DNA from: Streptomyces anulatus
GTDB taxonomy: Bacteria; Actinomycetota; Actinomycetes; Streptomycetales; Streptomycetaceae
Direction of reading: 5' to 3'
DNA length: 64,000 nt
Assembly (NCBI RefSeq): GCF_014650675.1
Contig: NZ_BMVK01000001.1
Coordinates: 1-64,000, forward strand
A program made the translations under genes and the position numbers. Positions 1 to 8,133 of the stretch are shown piece by piece. The notes below the pieces were generated by a model. It did not search any database. It saw nothing but the letters and a program-made list of their open reading frames with translations, and had not been told where the DNA came from. How positions within the stretch are numbered: position 1 is the first letter of the stretch; every line of letters starts with the position of its first letter.

Positions 1-276
1 CTCTTTTCCGTTCCGTTTCCGGTCCGAATTTGATTTCCGGTGGCCTGTGGAGTGGCCTTGCCTTTCGGCGTGTTCACTACGTTAGCCGATTCTCTTGGCA
101 ACTCATAATCGAGCCGATAGGGCGAATTACGGGCATGCCGAATTCGCACCCGCCAGGGTGATTCGTAGGTAGTGGTGTGGCCGCTTCGAGTGGCTCGGTC
201 CGGTCCGATGGACTGTGCCGAGAGCTGTACCCGTGTCAAGCGGCTCGGACTACATTAGGCGTCCGCCGAGGGTGCG
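1..276. other. Left-edge intergenic region, relatively AT-rich
   Basis: No convincing gene is seen here. The first 180 bases are clearly richer in A and T than the rest of the window. They contain an inverted repeat, GCGAATT at 122-128 and AATTCGC at 141-147, around a 12-base spacer. Such an island in a 72 percent GC chromosome usually marks a promoter or operator region. The gene served may start off the left edge. It could equally be the 3' flank of the glycosylase gene that ends at 277. Confidence 0.4.
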
Positions 277-930
277 TCAAGTCGCCTTGCTGCTCGGCCG
301 GCGGCGCGGTGCATGGGCGCGGTACGGGCTCACCGTGGGATCGCCCTCGATCCAGAAGCGCCACGGCTGGTGGGCTCCGTCGCCGCCCACCCCTGTGCGG
401 GGGCCACTGCGTACGAGGTCACGCGGCGGCGGGGTGCCGTGCAGTACGGACAGCGCGGGGGCGGGGCCGCCGAAGAGATCGCTGCCGTTCAGGTCGCGGT
501 CGACATCCAGGGCGGTGGCGAGGCGGGCCGGGCCTTTGGCCAGTTCCTTGTCGTTGCGGGCCGAGACGCGTCGGTCGCGGGCCAGGGCGGCGCCGACATT
601 GATCTCGCCCGCCCGGAGCAGCACCCCGCTCGCGCGGCCTTCAGGGCCGCAGACCAGGTTGAGGCAGTGCCACATCCCGTACGTGAAGTAGACGTACGTG
701 TGCCCGGGCGGTCCGAACATCACGCTGTTGCGCTCGGTGCGGCCCCGGAAGGCGTGCGATCCGGGGTCGACCTCGCCCGCGTACGCCTCCACCTCGGTCA
801 GGCGGAGTTCGATCGTGCCCGCCGCGCTGCGGCGGACGAGCGTGCGGCCCAGGAGGTCGGGGGCCACTTCCAGTACGGAGCGGTCGAAGAACTCTCGCGT
901 CAGTGGGGCGCGGTCCGGGCTCTTGGTCAT
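277..930 (-). CDS. DNA-3-methyladenine glycosylase (AAG/Mpg family)
   Basis: This 217-residue protein has the alkyladenine glycosylase signature throughout. It shows an [25 protein letters not shown] N-terminus, a TEVEAYAG block at about residues 45-52 that holds the catalytic glutamate, a [12 protein letters not shown] loop, and a [15 protein letters not shown] strand. The family removes alkylated purines such as 3-methyladenine and hypoxanthine from DNA as monofunctional base-excision repair enzymes. Length is normal for the bacterial family, except that the last 20 residues form a basic low-complexity tail. The ATG at 930 is divergent from the Spo0M-like gene, with about 87 bases between them. 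The upstream ribosome site is weak, so the start rests mainly on family N-terminal alignment. Confidence 0.92.
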   Translation of the reverse strand: MTKSPDRAPLTREFFDRSVLEVAPDLLGRTLVRRSAAGTIELRLTEVEAYAGEVDPGSHAFRGRTERNSVMFGPPGHTYVYFTYGMWHCLNLVCGPEGRASGVLLRAGEINVGAALARDRRVSARNDKELAKGPARLATALDVDRDLNGSDLFGGPAPALSVLHGTPPPRDLVRSGPRTGVGGDGAHQPWRFWIEGDPTVSPYRAHAPRRRPSSKAT

Positions 931-1017
931 GGCGACCGAGGGTACTGCGATCGCTCGGACGGGAACCGGCTACCGTCGTGGCGCGTATGTAGGGGTCAGG
1001 ACCAAGAAGGAGTGACT

Positions 1018-1800
1018 ATGGGCTTCAAGCGACTGCTCGCGAGCATGGGTGCCGGCGGTGCCTCGGTGGAGACCGAGCTCACCGAGGTGAATGTCGTCCC
1101 CGGCGGGGTCGTCCAGGGCGAGGTGCGGATCCAGGGCGGTTCGGTCGCCCAGCAGATCGAGGGGCTCTCCGTCGGTCTCCAGGCGCGGGTCGAGGTCGAG
1201 GGCGGGGACCAGGAGACCAAGCAGGACATCGAGTTCACCAAGCTGAGCCTCGGGGGCGCCTTCGAGGTGCAGGCGGGCGCGGTGCACGTGGTGCCGTTCG
1301 GTCTGGAGATCCCGTGGGAGACGCCGATCACCATGTTCGGCGGCCAGCAGCTGCGCGGGATGAACATCGGGGTGACCACCGAGCTGGAGATCGCCCGCGC
1401 TCTGGACTCCGGTGACCTGGACCCGATCAACGTGCACCCGCTGCCGGCGCAGGAGGCCATCCTGAACGCCTTCCGGCAGCTGGGCTTCGGCTTCCGCAGC
1501 GCGGACATGGAGCGCGGCCACATCCGCGGCACGCGTCAGCGGCTGCCGTTCTACCAGGAGATCGAGTTCGTCCCGCCGACGCAGTACCGCGGGCTGCACC
1601 AGGTGGAGCTGACGTTCGTCGCCGACGACCGCGAGATGGACGTCGTTCTGGAGATGGACAAGAAGCCGGGTCTGTTCAGCGAGGGCAGCGACTCCTACCG
1701 CGCGTTCAAGGTGGGACTGCACGACTACCAGCAGACCGACTGGGCCGCGTACCTCAACCAGTGGCTCGCCCAGGTCGGTGGACAGCGCAACTGGCTCTAG
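1018..1800 (+). CDS. Spo0M-like sporulation protein (arrestin fold)
   Basis: This 260-residue protein matches the Spo0M (SpoOM) family. It opens with a GFKRLLASMGAGGASVETEL-type motif and continues as beta-strand-rich sequence with a conserved region around residues 88-118 (VVPFGLEIPWETPIT and following). It ends in LNQWLAQVGGQ. In Bacillus, Spo0M is a cytosolic arrestin-like protein that affects sporulation through unresolved partners. Streptomyces copies are conserved but little studied. The ATG at 1018 follows an AAGGAG ribosome site at about 1004-1010 and is well supported. It lies between a DNA-repair gene on the other strand and a co-directional PEBP-family gene 65 bases downstream. Confidence 0.88.
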   Translation: MGFKRLLASMGAGGASVETELTEVNVVPGGVVQGEVRIQGGSVAQQIEGLSVGLQARVEVEGGDQETKQDIEFTKLSLGGAFEVQAGAVHVVPFGLEIPWETPITMFGGQQLRGMNIGVTTELEIARALDSGDLDPINVHPLPAQEAILNAFRQLGFGFRSADMERGHIRGTRQRLPFYQEIEFVPPTQYRGLHQVELTFVADDREMDVVLEMDKKPGLFSEGSDSYRAFKVGLHDYQQTDWAAYLNQWLAQVGGQRNWL

Positions 1801-1865
1801 AGCTCGGCACCGCCCTCTAAGGTCGGGTGGGAAGGCAGACGAACCGATCAGGAGAGGTGCGAGAC

Positions 1866-2402
1866 GTGACCGAGCCGAAGAGGGCCCCGCTGCCGCACGA
1901 CTTCCATCCGGAGGTTCCGGCGTTCACCGTGGTGAGCGACGACCTGGCGCCGGGGGCCGTGCTGGGCGATGCCCAGGTGCTTGCGGGTGGGAACACTTCG
2001 CCGCAGCTGCGGTGGGAGGGTTTCCCCGAGGGGACCAAGAGCTTCGCCGTGACGTGTTTCGACCCGGACGCCCCGACGGGCAGCGGGTTCTGGCACTGGG
2101 TGCTCTTCGACGTCCCGGCCTCGGTGACGGAGCTTCCGGCCGGTGCGGGCAGCGGAAAGTTCGAGGGGCTGCCCGAAGGGGCCGTCCAGGCCCGTAACGA
2201 CTACGGCTCCAAGGACTTCGGGGGCGCCGCGCCGCCGCCCGGGGAGAACCACCGCTATGTGTTCACCGTGTACGCGGTGGACACCGAGAAGCTCGGGATC
2301 GACAGCGACGCGTCTCCCGCGGTGGCCGGATTCAATCTCCGGTTCCACACGCTGGGACGTGCTCAGCTGATCGGTACGTACGAGGCTCCCGTCGGCGATT
2401 AG
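1866..2402 (+). CDS. YbhB/YbcL family (PEBP-like) protein
   Basis: The 178-residue product carries the bacterial phosphatidylethanolamine-binding protein fold. Visible motifs are [37 protein letters not shown] near residues 40-75, then [15 protein letters not shown] and HRYVFTVYA. Bacterial members (E. coli YbhB/YbcL type) are small cytosolic or periplasmic proteins of unclear biochemical role and are often called Raf-kinase-inhibitor-like. No signal peptide is present. The GTG at 1866 is chosen because AGGAGAGG lies just upstream at 1851-1858. An in-frame upstream ATG at 1827 lacks such a site. A strong intrinsic terminator follows the stop directly. Confidence 0.92.
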   Translation: MTEPKRAPLPHDFHPEVPAFTVVSDDLAPGAVLGDAQVLAGGNTSPQLRWEGFPEGTKSFAVTCFDPDAPTGSGFWHWVLFDVPASVTELPAGAGSGKFEGLPEGAVQARNDYGSKDFGGAAPPPGENHRYVFTVYAVDTEKLGIDSDASPAVAGFNLRFHTLGRAQLIGTYEAPVGD

Positions 2403-2415
2403 TTCGTTTGCTGTT

Positions 2416-2458
2416 TGCCCTGCTCTGGTCTTGGAGAGATCAGAGCAGGGCATTTTTT
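2416..2458 (+). terminator. Intrinsic terminator with U-run
   Basis: A perfect 12-bp stem, TGCCCTGCTCTG at 2416-2427 paired with CAGAGCAGGGCA at 2441-2452, is followed at once by six T residues. This classic rho-independent form is uncommon in the window, where most terminators lack the U-run. It ends the PEBP-family transcript. Confidence 0.93.
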
Positions 2459-2540
2459 ATTGCGTTGTCCATCGCGGCCTGCCCAGCCAGAGTTGATCCG
2501 GGCCTGCCAGGGGGCGGGCGGCACACGGGAGGTGGGCAGG

Positions 2541-3053
2541 ATGCGTGACACGCTGGTTCTCAACGCGAGCTTCGAGCCGCTGTCGACAGTGACGCTCAAC
2601 CGTGCGGTGGTCCTGATCCTGACGGACAAGGCCGTCGTCGAGCAGTCGCATCCCGAGCTCCGTATGCGTGGTGCCGCTGTGGATATTCCGGCGCCCCGGG
2701 TGATCCGGCTCTGCCGGTACGTACGGGTGCCGTTCCGAAGACAGGCACCGTGGTCCAGAAGGGGTGTGCTGATACGGGACCAGCACCGGTGCGCGTACTG
2801 CGGGCGGCGGGCGTCCACCGTCGACCATGTGGTGCCGCGTGCCCAGGGCGGGAAGGACACCTGGCTGAACACGGTGGCCTCCTGCGCCGAGGACAACCAC
2901 CGCAAGGCCGCCCGGACGCCGGAGCAGGCGGGGATGCCGCTGCTGAAGCAGCCGTTCGTCCCCTCCCCCGCCGAGGCGATGCTGCTGGCGATGGGGGCCG
3001 GCGACCGCTCGGCGCTGCCCGAGTGGCTGGACCGGGCAGCGGCGGCGGCGTAA
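2541..3053 (+). CDS. HNH endonuclease
   Basis: This 170-residue protein starts with MRDTLVLNASFEPLSTVTLNRA, the usual opening of a large actinobacterial HNH family. The nuclease core is CAYCGRRASTVDHVVPRAQGG at about residues 87-107, then W.N at about 111-113 and SCAEDNHRKA at about 117-126. The HNH His-Asn-His residues are evident. The second zinc Cys pair reads C-A-E-D, so one expected ligand is Asp. That may be normal for this subfamily. Such proteins are broadly conserved non-specific or repair nucleases of unknown target. The ATG at 2541 follows GGGAGGTG. The gene stands alone, bounded by terminators on both sides. Confidence 0.9.
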   Translation: MRDTLVLNASFEPLSTVTLNRAVVLILTDKAVVEQSHPELRMRGAAVDIPAPRVIRLCRYVRVPFRRQAPWSRRGVLIRDQHRCAYCGRRASTVDHVVPRAQGGKDTWLNTVASCAEDNHRKAARTPEQAGMPLLKQPFVPSPAEAMLLAMGAGDRSALPEWLDRAAAAA

Positions 3054-3085
3054 GGACGTAGTCGGCGTACGCCTGGTGACGTATG

Positions 3086-3119
3086 CGTGGGCCCGTTCCC
3101 GTGAGGGGGCGGGCCCACG
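3086..3119. terminator. Bidirectional terminator between convergent genes
   Basis: CGTGGGCCCG at 3086-3095 pairs perfectly with CGGGCCCACG at 3110-3119 across a 14-base loop. It lies between the HNH gene (plus) and the TauE/SafE gene (minus), which ends five bases later. There is no U-run, as is usual for Streptomyces. Confidence 0.8.
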
Positions 3120-3123
3120 TGTG

Positions 3124-3897
3124 TCAGCGGAGCAGCAGTTGGACGATGGCCATCGTGCCGACGGCCACGATGAGGGCGCGCAGGACGGTGGGGCTCAGTC
3201 GGCGGCCGACCTTGGCGCCTATCTGGCCGCCTATGGCCGAGCCGACCGCGATGAGGACGACGGCCGTCCAGTCGAAGTGGGCGACGAAGAGGAAGAACAG
3301 CGCGGCGATGGTGTTGACCACGGCGGCCAGGACGTTCTTGACGGCGTTGAGGCGCTGCATCGTGTCGTCGAGCAGCATGCCCATCAGCGAGAGGTAGATG
3401 ATCCCCTGGGCGGCGGTGAAGTAGCCGCCGTAGACGCTGGCGAGCATCAGCCCGGTGAACAGGAGCGGCCCGCCGTCGGCGCGGGGCGTGGCGCCGGTGT
3501 TCTCGCGGCGGCGCTGGACGGCTTTGCTGATGCGTGGTTGCAGGACCACCAGGACGAGCGCCAGGGCGACCAGGACGGGGACGATCGTCTCGAAGGCCGT
3601 GGAGGGCAGGGCGAGGAGCAGGGTCGCCCCGCAGAGGCCGCCGATCGCCGCGCCGACGCTCAGCTTGAGGATGCGTCGGCGCTGTCCGGCGAGTTCCTTG
3701 CGGTAGCCGATGGCCCCGCTGATGGAGCCGGGGATGAGACCCAGCGCGTTGGACACGGTCGCGGTGACCGGCGGGAGGCCGGTGGCGAGCAGGACGGGGA
3801 AGGTGATCAACGTGCCCGAGCCGACGATCGTGTTGATCGTGCCCGCTCCGACGCCGGCCGCGAAGACGGCGAGTATTTCCCAGATGGACAAGGCCAT
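3124..3897 (-). CDS. TauE/SafE family sulfite/anion exporter-like membrane protein
   Basis: This 257-residue integral membrane protein has about eight hydrophobic segments. Family hallmarks are VGAGTINTIVGSGTLITFPVLL near residues 16-38, ALGLIPGSISGAIGYRKEL near 51-69, and the second repeat GGYFTAAQGIIYLSLMG. The family moves sulfonates, sulfite or similar anions across the inner membrane, but substrates cannot be read from sequence. The ATG at 3897 has GAAGGAG upstream. It is single-gene, converging with the HNH gene and separated by 78 bases from the SPFH gene upstream of it on the same strand. Confidence 0.9.
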   Translation of the reverse strand: MALSIWEILAVFAAGVGAGTINTIVGSGTLITFPVLLATGLPPVTATVSNALGLIPGSISGAIGYRKELAGQRRRILKLSVGAAIGGLCGATLLLALPSTAFETIVPVLVALALVLVVLQPRISKAVQRRRENTGATPRADGGPLLFTGLMLASVYGGYFTAAQGIIYLSLMGMLLDDTMQRLNAVKNVLAAVVNTIAALFFLFVAHFDWTAVVLIAVGSAIGGQIGAKVGRRLSPTVLRALIVAVGTMAIVQLLLR

Positions 3898-3975
3898 CTC
3901 CTTCGTTGGTCAGTGACGCCTCCCCGCCATGAAGGTCGAGGGGCCTCACTGATCATGCACGAAAGGGCTTTCGGG

Positions 3976-4977
3976 TCAGGAGACCGGGGGCTCCTCGCGT
4001 CGTTCCACCGCCGGGGCGGGGATGGAGCCGTGGCCGTTCCCGCCGTTGCCGTTCCCTCCGTTGCCGCCGTTGCCGTTGCCGCCGGTGTTGAAGCCGGGCA
4101 TGCCACCGCCGAGGTTCCCGAAGGCTCCGCTGAGGCCCTTGAGGGCGTCGCCGATCTCGCTGGGCACGATCCAGAGCTTGTTGGCGTCGCCCTCGGCGAT
4201 CTTCGGGAGCATCTGGAGGTACTGGTACGAGAGGAGCTTCTGGTCCGGGTCTCCGGCGTGGATGGCCTCGAAGACCGTACGGACGGCCTGGGCTTCACCC
4301 TCGGCGCGCAGGGCGGCGGCCTTGGCCTCGCCCTCGGCGCGCAGGATCGCGGACTGCTTCTCGCCCTCGGCGGTGAGGATCTGGGACTGCCTGATGCCCT
4401 CGGCGGTGAGGATCGCGGCGCGCTTGTCGCGGTCGGCGCGCATCTGCTTCTCCATCGAGTCCTGGATGGAGGTCGGCGGCTCGATCGCCTTGAGCTCGAC
4501 GCGGTTGACGCGGATGCCCCACTTGCCGGTCGCTTCGTCGAGGACTCCGCGCAGGGCCGCGTTGATCTCCTCACGGGAGGTCAGGGTCCGCTCCAGGTCC
4601 ATGCCGCCGATGATGTTGCGGAGGGTGGTGACGGTGAGCTGCTCGATCGCCTGGATGTAGCTGGCGACTTCGTAGGTCGCGGCGCGGGCGTCGGTGACCT
4701 GGTAGTAGATGACCGTGTCGATGTTGACGACCAGGTTGTCCTGGGTGATCACCGGCTGCGGCGGGAAGGGCACCACCTGTTCACGGAGGTCGATCCGGTT
4801 GCGGATCGAGTCGATGAACGGGACGACGATGTTCAGACCCGCGTTCAGGGTGCGGGTGTAGCGGCCGAACCGCTCCACGATGGCGGCGCTGGCCTGCGGG
4901 ATGACCTGAATCGTCTTGATCAGGGCGATGAAGACGAGCACCACCAGAATGATCAGGACGATGACGATCGCATTCAT
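3976..4977 (-). CDS. SPFH/Band-7 (stomatin/paraslipin-like) membrane protein
   Basis: The 333-residue protein has one N-terminal membrane anchor (about residues 3-23, very rich in V, I and L) and an SPFH domain from about 25 to 230. Motifs include VPQASAAIVERFGRYTRTL, DLREQVV, RVNRVELKAIEPP and repeated ILTAEGE/ILRAEGEA heptads that form the coiled coil. The C-terminus after about residue 285 is a Gly/Asn tract of low complexity, probably disordered. SPFH proteins oligomerise in membrane microdomains and often act with an NfeD partner. The NfeD-like gene lies immediately upstream on the same strand, which supports a joint membrane-organising or quality-control role. The substrate is unknown. 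Confidence 0.92.
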   Translation of the reverse strand: MNAIVIVLIILVVLVFIALIKTIQVIPQASAAIVERFGRYTRTLNAGLNIVVPFIDSIRNRIDLREQVVPFPPQPVITQDNLVVNIDTVIYYQVTDARAATYEVASYIQAIEQLTVTTLRNIIGGMDLERTLTSREEINAALRGVLDEATGKWGIRVNRVELKAIEPPTSIQDSMEKQMRADRDKRAAILTAEGIRQSQILTAEGEKQSAILRAEGEAKAAALRAEGEAQAVRTVFEAIHAGDPDQKLLSYQYLQMLPKIAEGDANKLWIVPSEIGDALKGLSGAFGNLGGGMPGFNTGGNGNGGNGGNGNGGNGHGSIPAPAVERREEPPVS

Positions 4978-5134
4978 GGTGTCTCTCGTGCCCTTCGGTT
5001 GGCCGGTGGATCGCGGTTATCGGGGTCGGTTCTCATGTGGAGCCGGTGGTCCGTGCGGTGCGGGGCCGGTCCAGGTTCTCACGATGATCGACTTCGAGTC
5101 TGGCAGACCTGGGCCCGCCTCGTGCACGCTTCGG

Positions 5135-5563
5135 TCACATGACGACGGCCGTCGCTCCGTCGATGTCCACGACATCGACCTGGCTGCCGGGGTCGAAGAC
5201 CTGGTCGGAGTCGAGTGTGCGGGCCGACCAGACCTCACCGGCGAGCTTGATGCGGCCCCCGGAGGCCGATACCCGTTCCAGCACGACCGCTTGACGTCCC
5301 TTCAGGGCGTCGATGCCGCTGGCGTGCCCGGCCTGTCCGGCCCGGTGTCTGGCGGCGATCGGGCGCACGACGGCGATCAGTGCGATCGAGACCAGGACGA
5401 AGACCAGAACCTGGGCGACGATTCCGCCGCCGAGGGCGGCGACGGCCGATGCGGCCACCGCCCCGACGGCGAACATCCCGAATTCGGGCATCGCGGTCAG
5501 GACGAGGGGGATGCCCAGTCCCACCGCGCCGATCAGCCACCACACCCATGCGTCGATGTCCAC
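5135..5563 (-). CDS. NfeD-like membrane protein, partner of the SPFH protein
   Basis: The product is about 142 residues. It has three to four transmembrane stretches in the first 85 residues (WWLIGAVGLGIPLVLT, FAVGAVAASAVAALGGG, VLVFVLVSIALIAVV) followed by an OB-fold-like soluble tail with GRQAVVLERVSASGGRIKLAGEVWSART and VDVVDIDG. That is the short NfeD architecture. The GTG at 5563 gives a proper membrane N-terminus. No strong ribosome site is seen, and the frame is open further upstream, so the start is uncertain. It is encoded 157 bases before the SPFH gene on the same strand, the standard NfeD-stomatin pairing. Confidence 0.85.
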   Translation of the reverse strand: MDIDAWVWWLIGAVGLGIPLVLTAMPEFGMFAVGAVAASAVAALGGGIVAQVLVFVLVSIALIAVVRPIAARHRAGQAGHASGIDALKGRQAVVLERVSASGGRIKLAGEVWSARTLDSDQVFDPGSQVDVVDIDGATAVVM

Positions 5564-5696
5564 ATGGTCATCGTAGGACTGTCGGTGCGTCACCGACAGG
5601 GCGCACGGGTGGTCAACTGCGGTGCACGGCCTGCCGATCGCGGCCCGAAGGCCCGTTGGCACCCGGCGGAGAGGGCCGTACGCGGCGGATTCGGGG

Positions 5697-6494
5697 TCAG
5701 GAGAGCGGGAGGCCGTGGGCGGTGTAGCGGTCGCCGGTGTTCTCGACGATGAGCGGCAGACCGAAGCAGAGGGAGAGGTTGCGGGAGCTGAGCTCGGTCT
5801 CCATGGGGCCGGCGGCGAGGATCTTGCCCTGGCGGATCATCAGCACGTGGGTGAACCCGGGGGCGATCTCCTCGACATGGTGGGTGACCATGATCATGGA
5901 GGGGGCGAACGGGTCGCGGGCGAGGCGGCCGAGGCGGCGGACGAGGTCCTCGCGCCCGCCGAGGTCGAGCCCGGCGGCGGGCTCGTCCAGGAGCAGCAGT
6001 TCGGGGTCGGTCATCATGGCGCGGGCGATCAGGGTGCGCTTGCGCTCTCCTTCGGAGAGCGTGCCGAACTTGCGGTCCAGGTACTCGGTCATGCCGAGGC
6101 GGTCGAGGAAGGCGCGGGCGCGCTCCTCGTCGACGGCTTCGTAGTTCTCGTGCCAGGTGGCGGTCATGCCGTACGCGGCGGTGAGGACCGTCTGCAGCAC
6201 CGTCTGGCGCTTGGGCAGCTTGTCGGCCATCGCCACACCCGCCATACCGATCCGGGGGCGGAGCTCGAAGACGTCGGTGCCGACGCCGCCGAGCTGTTCG
6301 CCGAGGATCGTGGCCGTTCCCGTGCTCGGGAAGAGGTAGCTGGAGGCGAGGTTGAGGAGGGTCGTCTTGCCGGCGCCGTTGGGGCCCAGGATGACCCAGC
6401 GCTCCCCCTCCTTGACCGACCAGGAGACATCGTCCACCAGAGCGCGTCCGTCGCGGACCACGGATACGTCCACCAGCTCCAGTACATCGCTCAT
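5697..6494 (-). CDS. ABC transporter ATP-binding protein
   Basis: This 265-residue cytosolic ATPase has Walker A GPNGAGKTT at about residues 36-44, the LSEGERKR signature (an E in place of the second G), Walker B ELLLLDEPAAGLD and the H-loop THHVEE. It resembles the stand-alone ModF/YlmA-type ABC ATPases that act without an adjacent permease. None is encoded here. The ATG at 6494 has GGGGAGA upstream, while an in-frame ATG six codons earlier lacks a site. The transport substrate, if any, is unknown. Divergent from the hypothetical gene at 6627. Confidence 0.88.
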   Translation of the reverse strand: MSDVLELVDVSVVRDGRALVDDVSWSVKEGERWVILGPNGAGKTTLLNLASSYLFPSTGTATILGEQLGGVGTDVFELRPRIGMAGVAMADKLPKRQTVLQTVLTAAYGMTATWHENYEAVDEERARAFLDRLGMTEYLDRKFGTLSEGERKRTLIARAMMTDPELLLLDEPAAGLDLGGREDLVRRLGRLARDPFAPSMIMVTHHVEEIAPGFTHVLMIRQGKILAAGPMETELSSRNLSLCFGLPLIVENTGDRYTAHGLPLS

Positions 6495-6626
6495 GGCGCG
6501 TTGTCTCCCCAAGCAGTCTCGTCGATCGTCGCGTGCCGGTGGGCACGGCTCCCAGGGAAAACCTACGCCACCGCGCGAGTGCTTCCGGCGTGAGGGCCGT
6601 TCCCAGGCGTTGCCTAGGCTGTCGGC

Positions 6627-7412
6627 ATGCTTGTCGAACCACGTTCAGGGTTGTTGGCCGCTTGGGGAAACGCACTTCTGGCGGGACTCGTCTCGCCGGA
6701 CGAGGCGGCCCTCGCGATTGTCGGGGAGGACGCGGTGCACCGCGTCGACGGACTGCCGGGTGAGGCGGGGCCGGTCGGGCTGACGCTGGCGCTCGGCCGG
6801 CTGAGGGGTCTGGGAGCGACCGGGTTCCGGGTCGCGCTGCCGGTGCCGGGGCATCCGCTGGGGCTGAGCGGTCCGCCCGATTTCAATGCGCGGGCGCTGG
6901 AGGCGGAGGAGGCGGTGGTCGCGTACGGGGTGCCGTACGGGCTGGTGCCCGAGGTCACCGAGGCGGGGCCCGCCGGGGATCTGCACGTCGAGGTGGTGTG
7001 GCGGGTGCTGCCGGTACGGGAGGCGCCGCCGGCGGACGTCCCGTCGCTGGGCGAGGCGGAGCGGGAGCTGGCGGAGGCGTTGCGGGATGCGACGGCTGTG
7101 CTGTCGCGGCTGGACGTGGCCGGTTCCGGGCCGGTGGCGGAGGCCGCGATGGACGCGTACCGGGCGCGGGCGGAGCGGGGGCGCGATGTGCTGGCGCCCG
7201 GGTATCCGCCGCGGGCGGTGCGGGTGCTGGAGATGGCGCAGCGGGTGGGGCTGCTGGTCTCGGTGGCGTACGAGAACGGGCACGGCGGTGCGGTGAGCGC
7301 GTCCGAGATCGCGGCGCGGGGGGAGGCGCTGCGGCCGGTGGAGCGGGTGGCTCGGCGGGCTCAGGTGGCGGCGTACAACGCGTATGTGGAGGGCGGGGAG
7401 GTTCGGCGGTAG
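6627..7412 (+). CDS. Conserved hypothetical protein (261 aa)
   Basis: I do not recognise a named domain. The protein is soluble, with an MLVEPRSGLLAAWGNALLAG opening, a mixed alpha/beta first half (GLTLALGRLRGLGATGFRVALPVPGHPLGLSGPPDFNARALEA) and an alpha-helical second half rich in Glu, Arg and Ala. The family appears confined to actinobacteria and often sits beside the same ABC ATPase gene. The G+C-rich third positions and steady codon use argue for a real gene. The start at 6627 is the first ATG, 132 bases from the divergent ATPase start. Confidence 0.75.
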   Translation: MLVEPRSGLLAAWGNALLAGLVSPDEAALAIVGEDAVHRVDGLPGEAGPVGLTLALGRLRGLGATGFRVALPVPGHPLGLSGPPDFNARALEAEEAVVAYGVPYGLVPEVTEAGPAGDLHVEVVWRVLPVREAPPADVPSLGEAERELAEALRDATAVLSRLDVAGSGPVAEAAMDAYRARAERGRDVLAPGYPPRAVRVLEMAQRVGLLVSVAYENGHGGAVSASEIAARGEALRPVERVARRAQVAAYNAYVEGGEVRR

Positions 7413-7426
7413 GGCCGCGGGCCTCT

Positions 7427-7660
7427 GTCCTCAAGCGCCGGACGGGCTGGGTTGCCCCCCTCGTCGGGACGCCTTGGCCTCGGGGGGCCCGGCTCGGGGG
7501 GTCCGTCCTCAAGCGCCGGACGGGCTGGGTGGGTGCGGGCCTGCGGGGTGGGTGCGTGCGTGCGGCTGTGGGGCCGTGGAGGGCTCACCGCCCTGGGGGG
7601 TTCGTTCGGCTCGGGGGCCCCTTGGCGAGGGGTCCGTCCTCAAACGCCGGACGGGCTGGG
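7427..7660. repeat. Three dispersed copies of a 24-bp Streptomyces intergenic repeat
   Basis: Near-identical elements occur at 7427-7450, 7505-7528 and 7636-7659, each containing CAAGCGCCGGACGGGCTG or its one-base variant CAAACGCCGGACGGGCTG preceded by GTCCT. Spacings are 78 and 131 bases, so they are interspersed, not tandem. The stretch lies 3' of the gene ending at 7412 and has no coding potential that I trust. Sequences of this kind recur in many Streptomyces intergenic regions. Their function is not established. Confidence 0.85.
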
Positions 7661-7680
7661 TTGGGCCGGGGGGGCTGGGT

Positions 7681-7736
7681 GAGTGCGGCCCGGCTGGGTG
7701 AGTGCGGCCCGGCTGGGTGGGTGCGGGCCGGCGGGG
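7681..7736. repeat. 19-bp tandem repeat, two perfect and one degenerate copy
   Basis: GAGTGCGGCCCGGCTGGGT occurs at 7681-7699 and again at 7700-7718, followed by a diverged third copy from 7719. It lies in the non-coding island between the hypothetical gene and the chaplin. Slippage during replication is the likely origin. Confidence 0.8.
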
Positions 7737-7800
7737 AGGGGAGCCAGGCGGGCCGGGGGTCTGGGTGGGGTTGGCGCAGGGGGAGAGGGGTGGGGAGCGG

Positions 7801-7847
7801 CGAAAGCCGGACGGGCCCTTGGGGGATGCAGGGGCGTCCGGCTTTCG
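7801..7847. terminator. Bidirectional terminator before the chaplin gene
   Basis: CGAAAGCCGGACG at 7801-7813 is a perfect 13-bp inverted repeat with CGTCCGGCTTTCG at 7835-7847, with a 21-base loop. It sits 15 bases beyond the stop of the leftward chaplin gene and also downstream of the rightward gene ending at 7412. Confidence 0.8.
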
Positions 7848-7861
7848 GGAGGGGCTGTGGG

Positions 7862-8113
7862 TCAGTGGTTGAGGCCGAGGTTGCCGAAGGCCGGGTTGAG
7901 CAGGCCCACCACGTTGACCGTGTTGCCGACCACGTTGACCGGGACGGCGACGGGAACCTGCGCGAGGTTGCCGCTGGCGACGCCCGGGGAGTGGGTGGCC
8001 AGGCCGTGGGCGTCGGCGCCGCTGTGGCCGGTGGCGGAGGCGGCTCCGGCGCCGGCGGCGATGAGCCCGCCCGCGATCATGGTGACGGCGGCGGCCTTCT
8101 TCAGGTTCTTCAC
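7862..8113 (-). CDS. chpE: Short chaplin lacking cysteines (ChpE type)
   Basis: This is an 83-residue secreted protein. It has a cleavable signal peptide (MKNLKKAAAVTMIAGGLIAAGAG, AASA-T cleavage near residue 27) and a single chaplin domain with SPGVASGNLAQVPVAVPVN, GNTVNVVGLLNPAFGN and LGLNH. Chaplins assemble into amyloid fibres on aerial hyphae and spores and lower surface tension. The two conserved cysteines of short chaplins are replaced here by Val and Leu, which is the ChpE pattern. The start is GTG at 8113 with AGGAGG just upstream. It is monocistronic, with a perfect hairpin in its leader (8134-8154). Confidence 0.93.
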   Translation of the reverse strand: MKNLKKAAAVTMIAGGLIAAGAGAASATGHSGADAHGLATHSPGVASGNLAQVPVAVPVNVVGNTVNVVGLLNPAFGNLGLNH

Positions 8114-8133
8114 TTCAGGATCCTCCTAGAGAG

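Noticed and set aside
2541..3053. HNH protein as part of a restriction system
   Set aside because: It is an isolated conserved gene without methylase or specificity subunit. The family is universal in actinobacteria.
7683..8129. A plus-strand reading frame antisense to the chaplin
   Set aside because: The chaplin frame has a signal peptide and family motifs. The antisense frame has neither.
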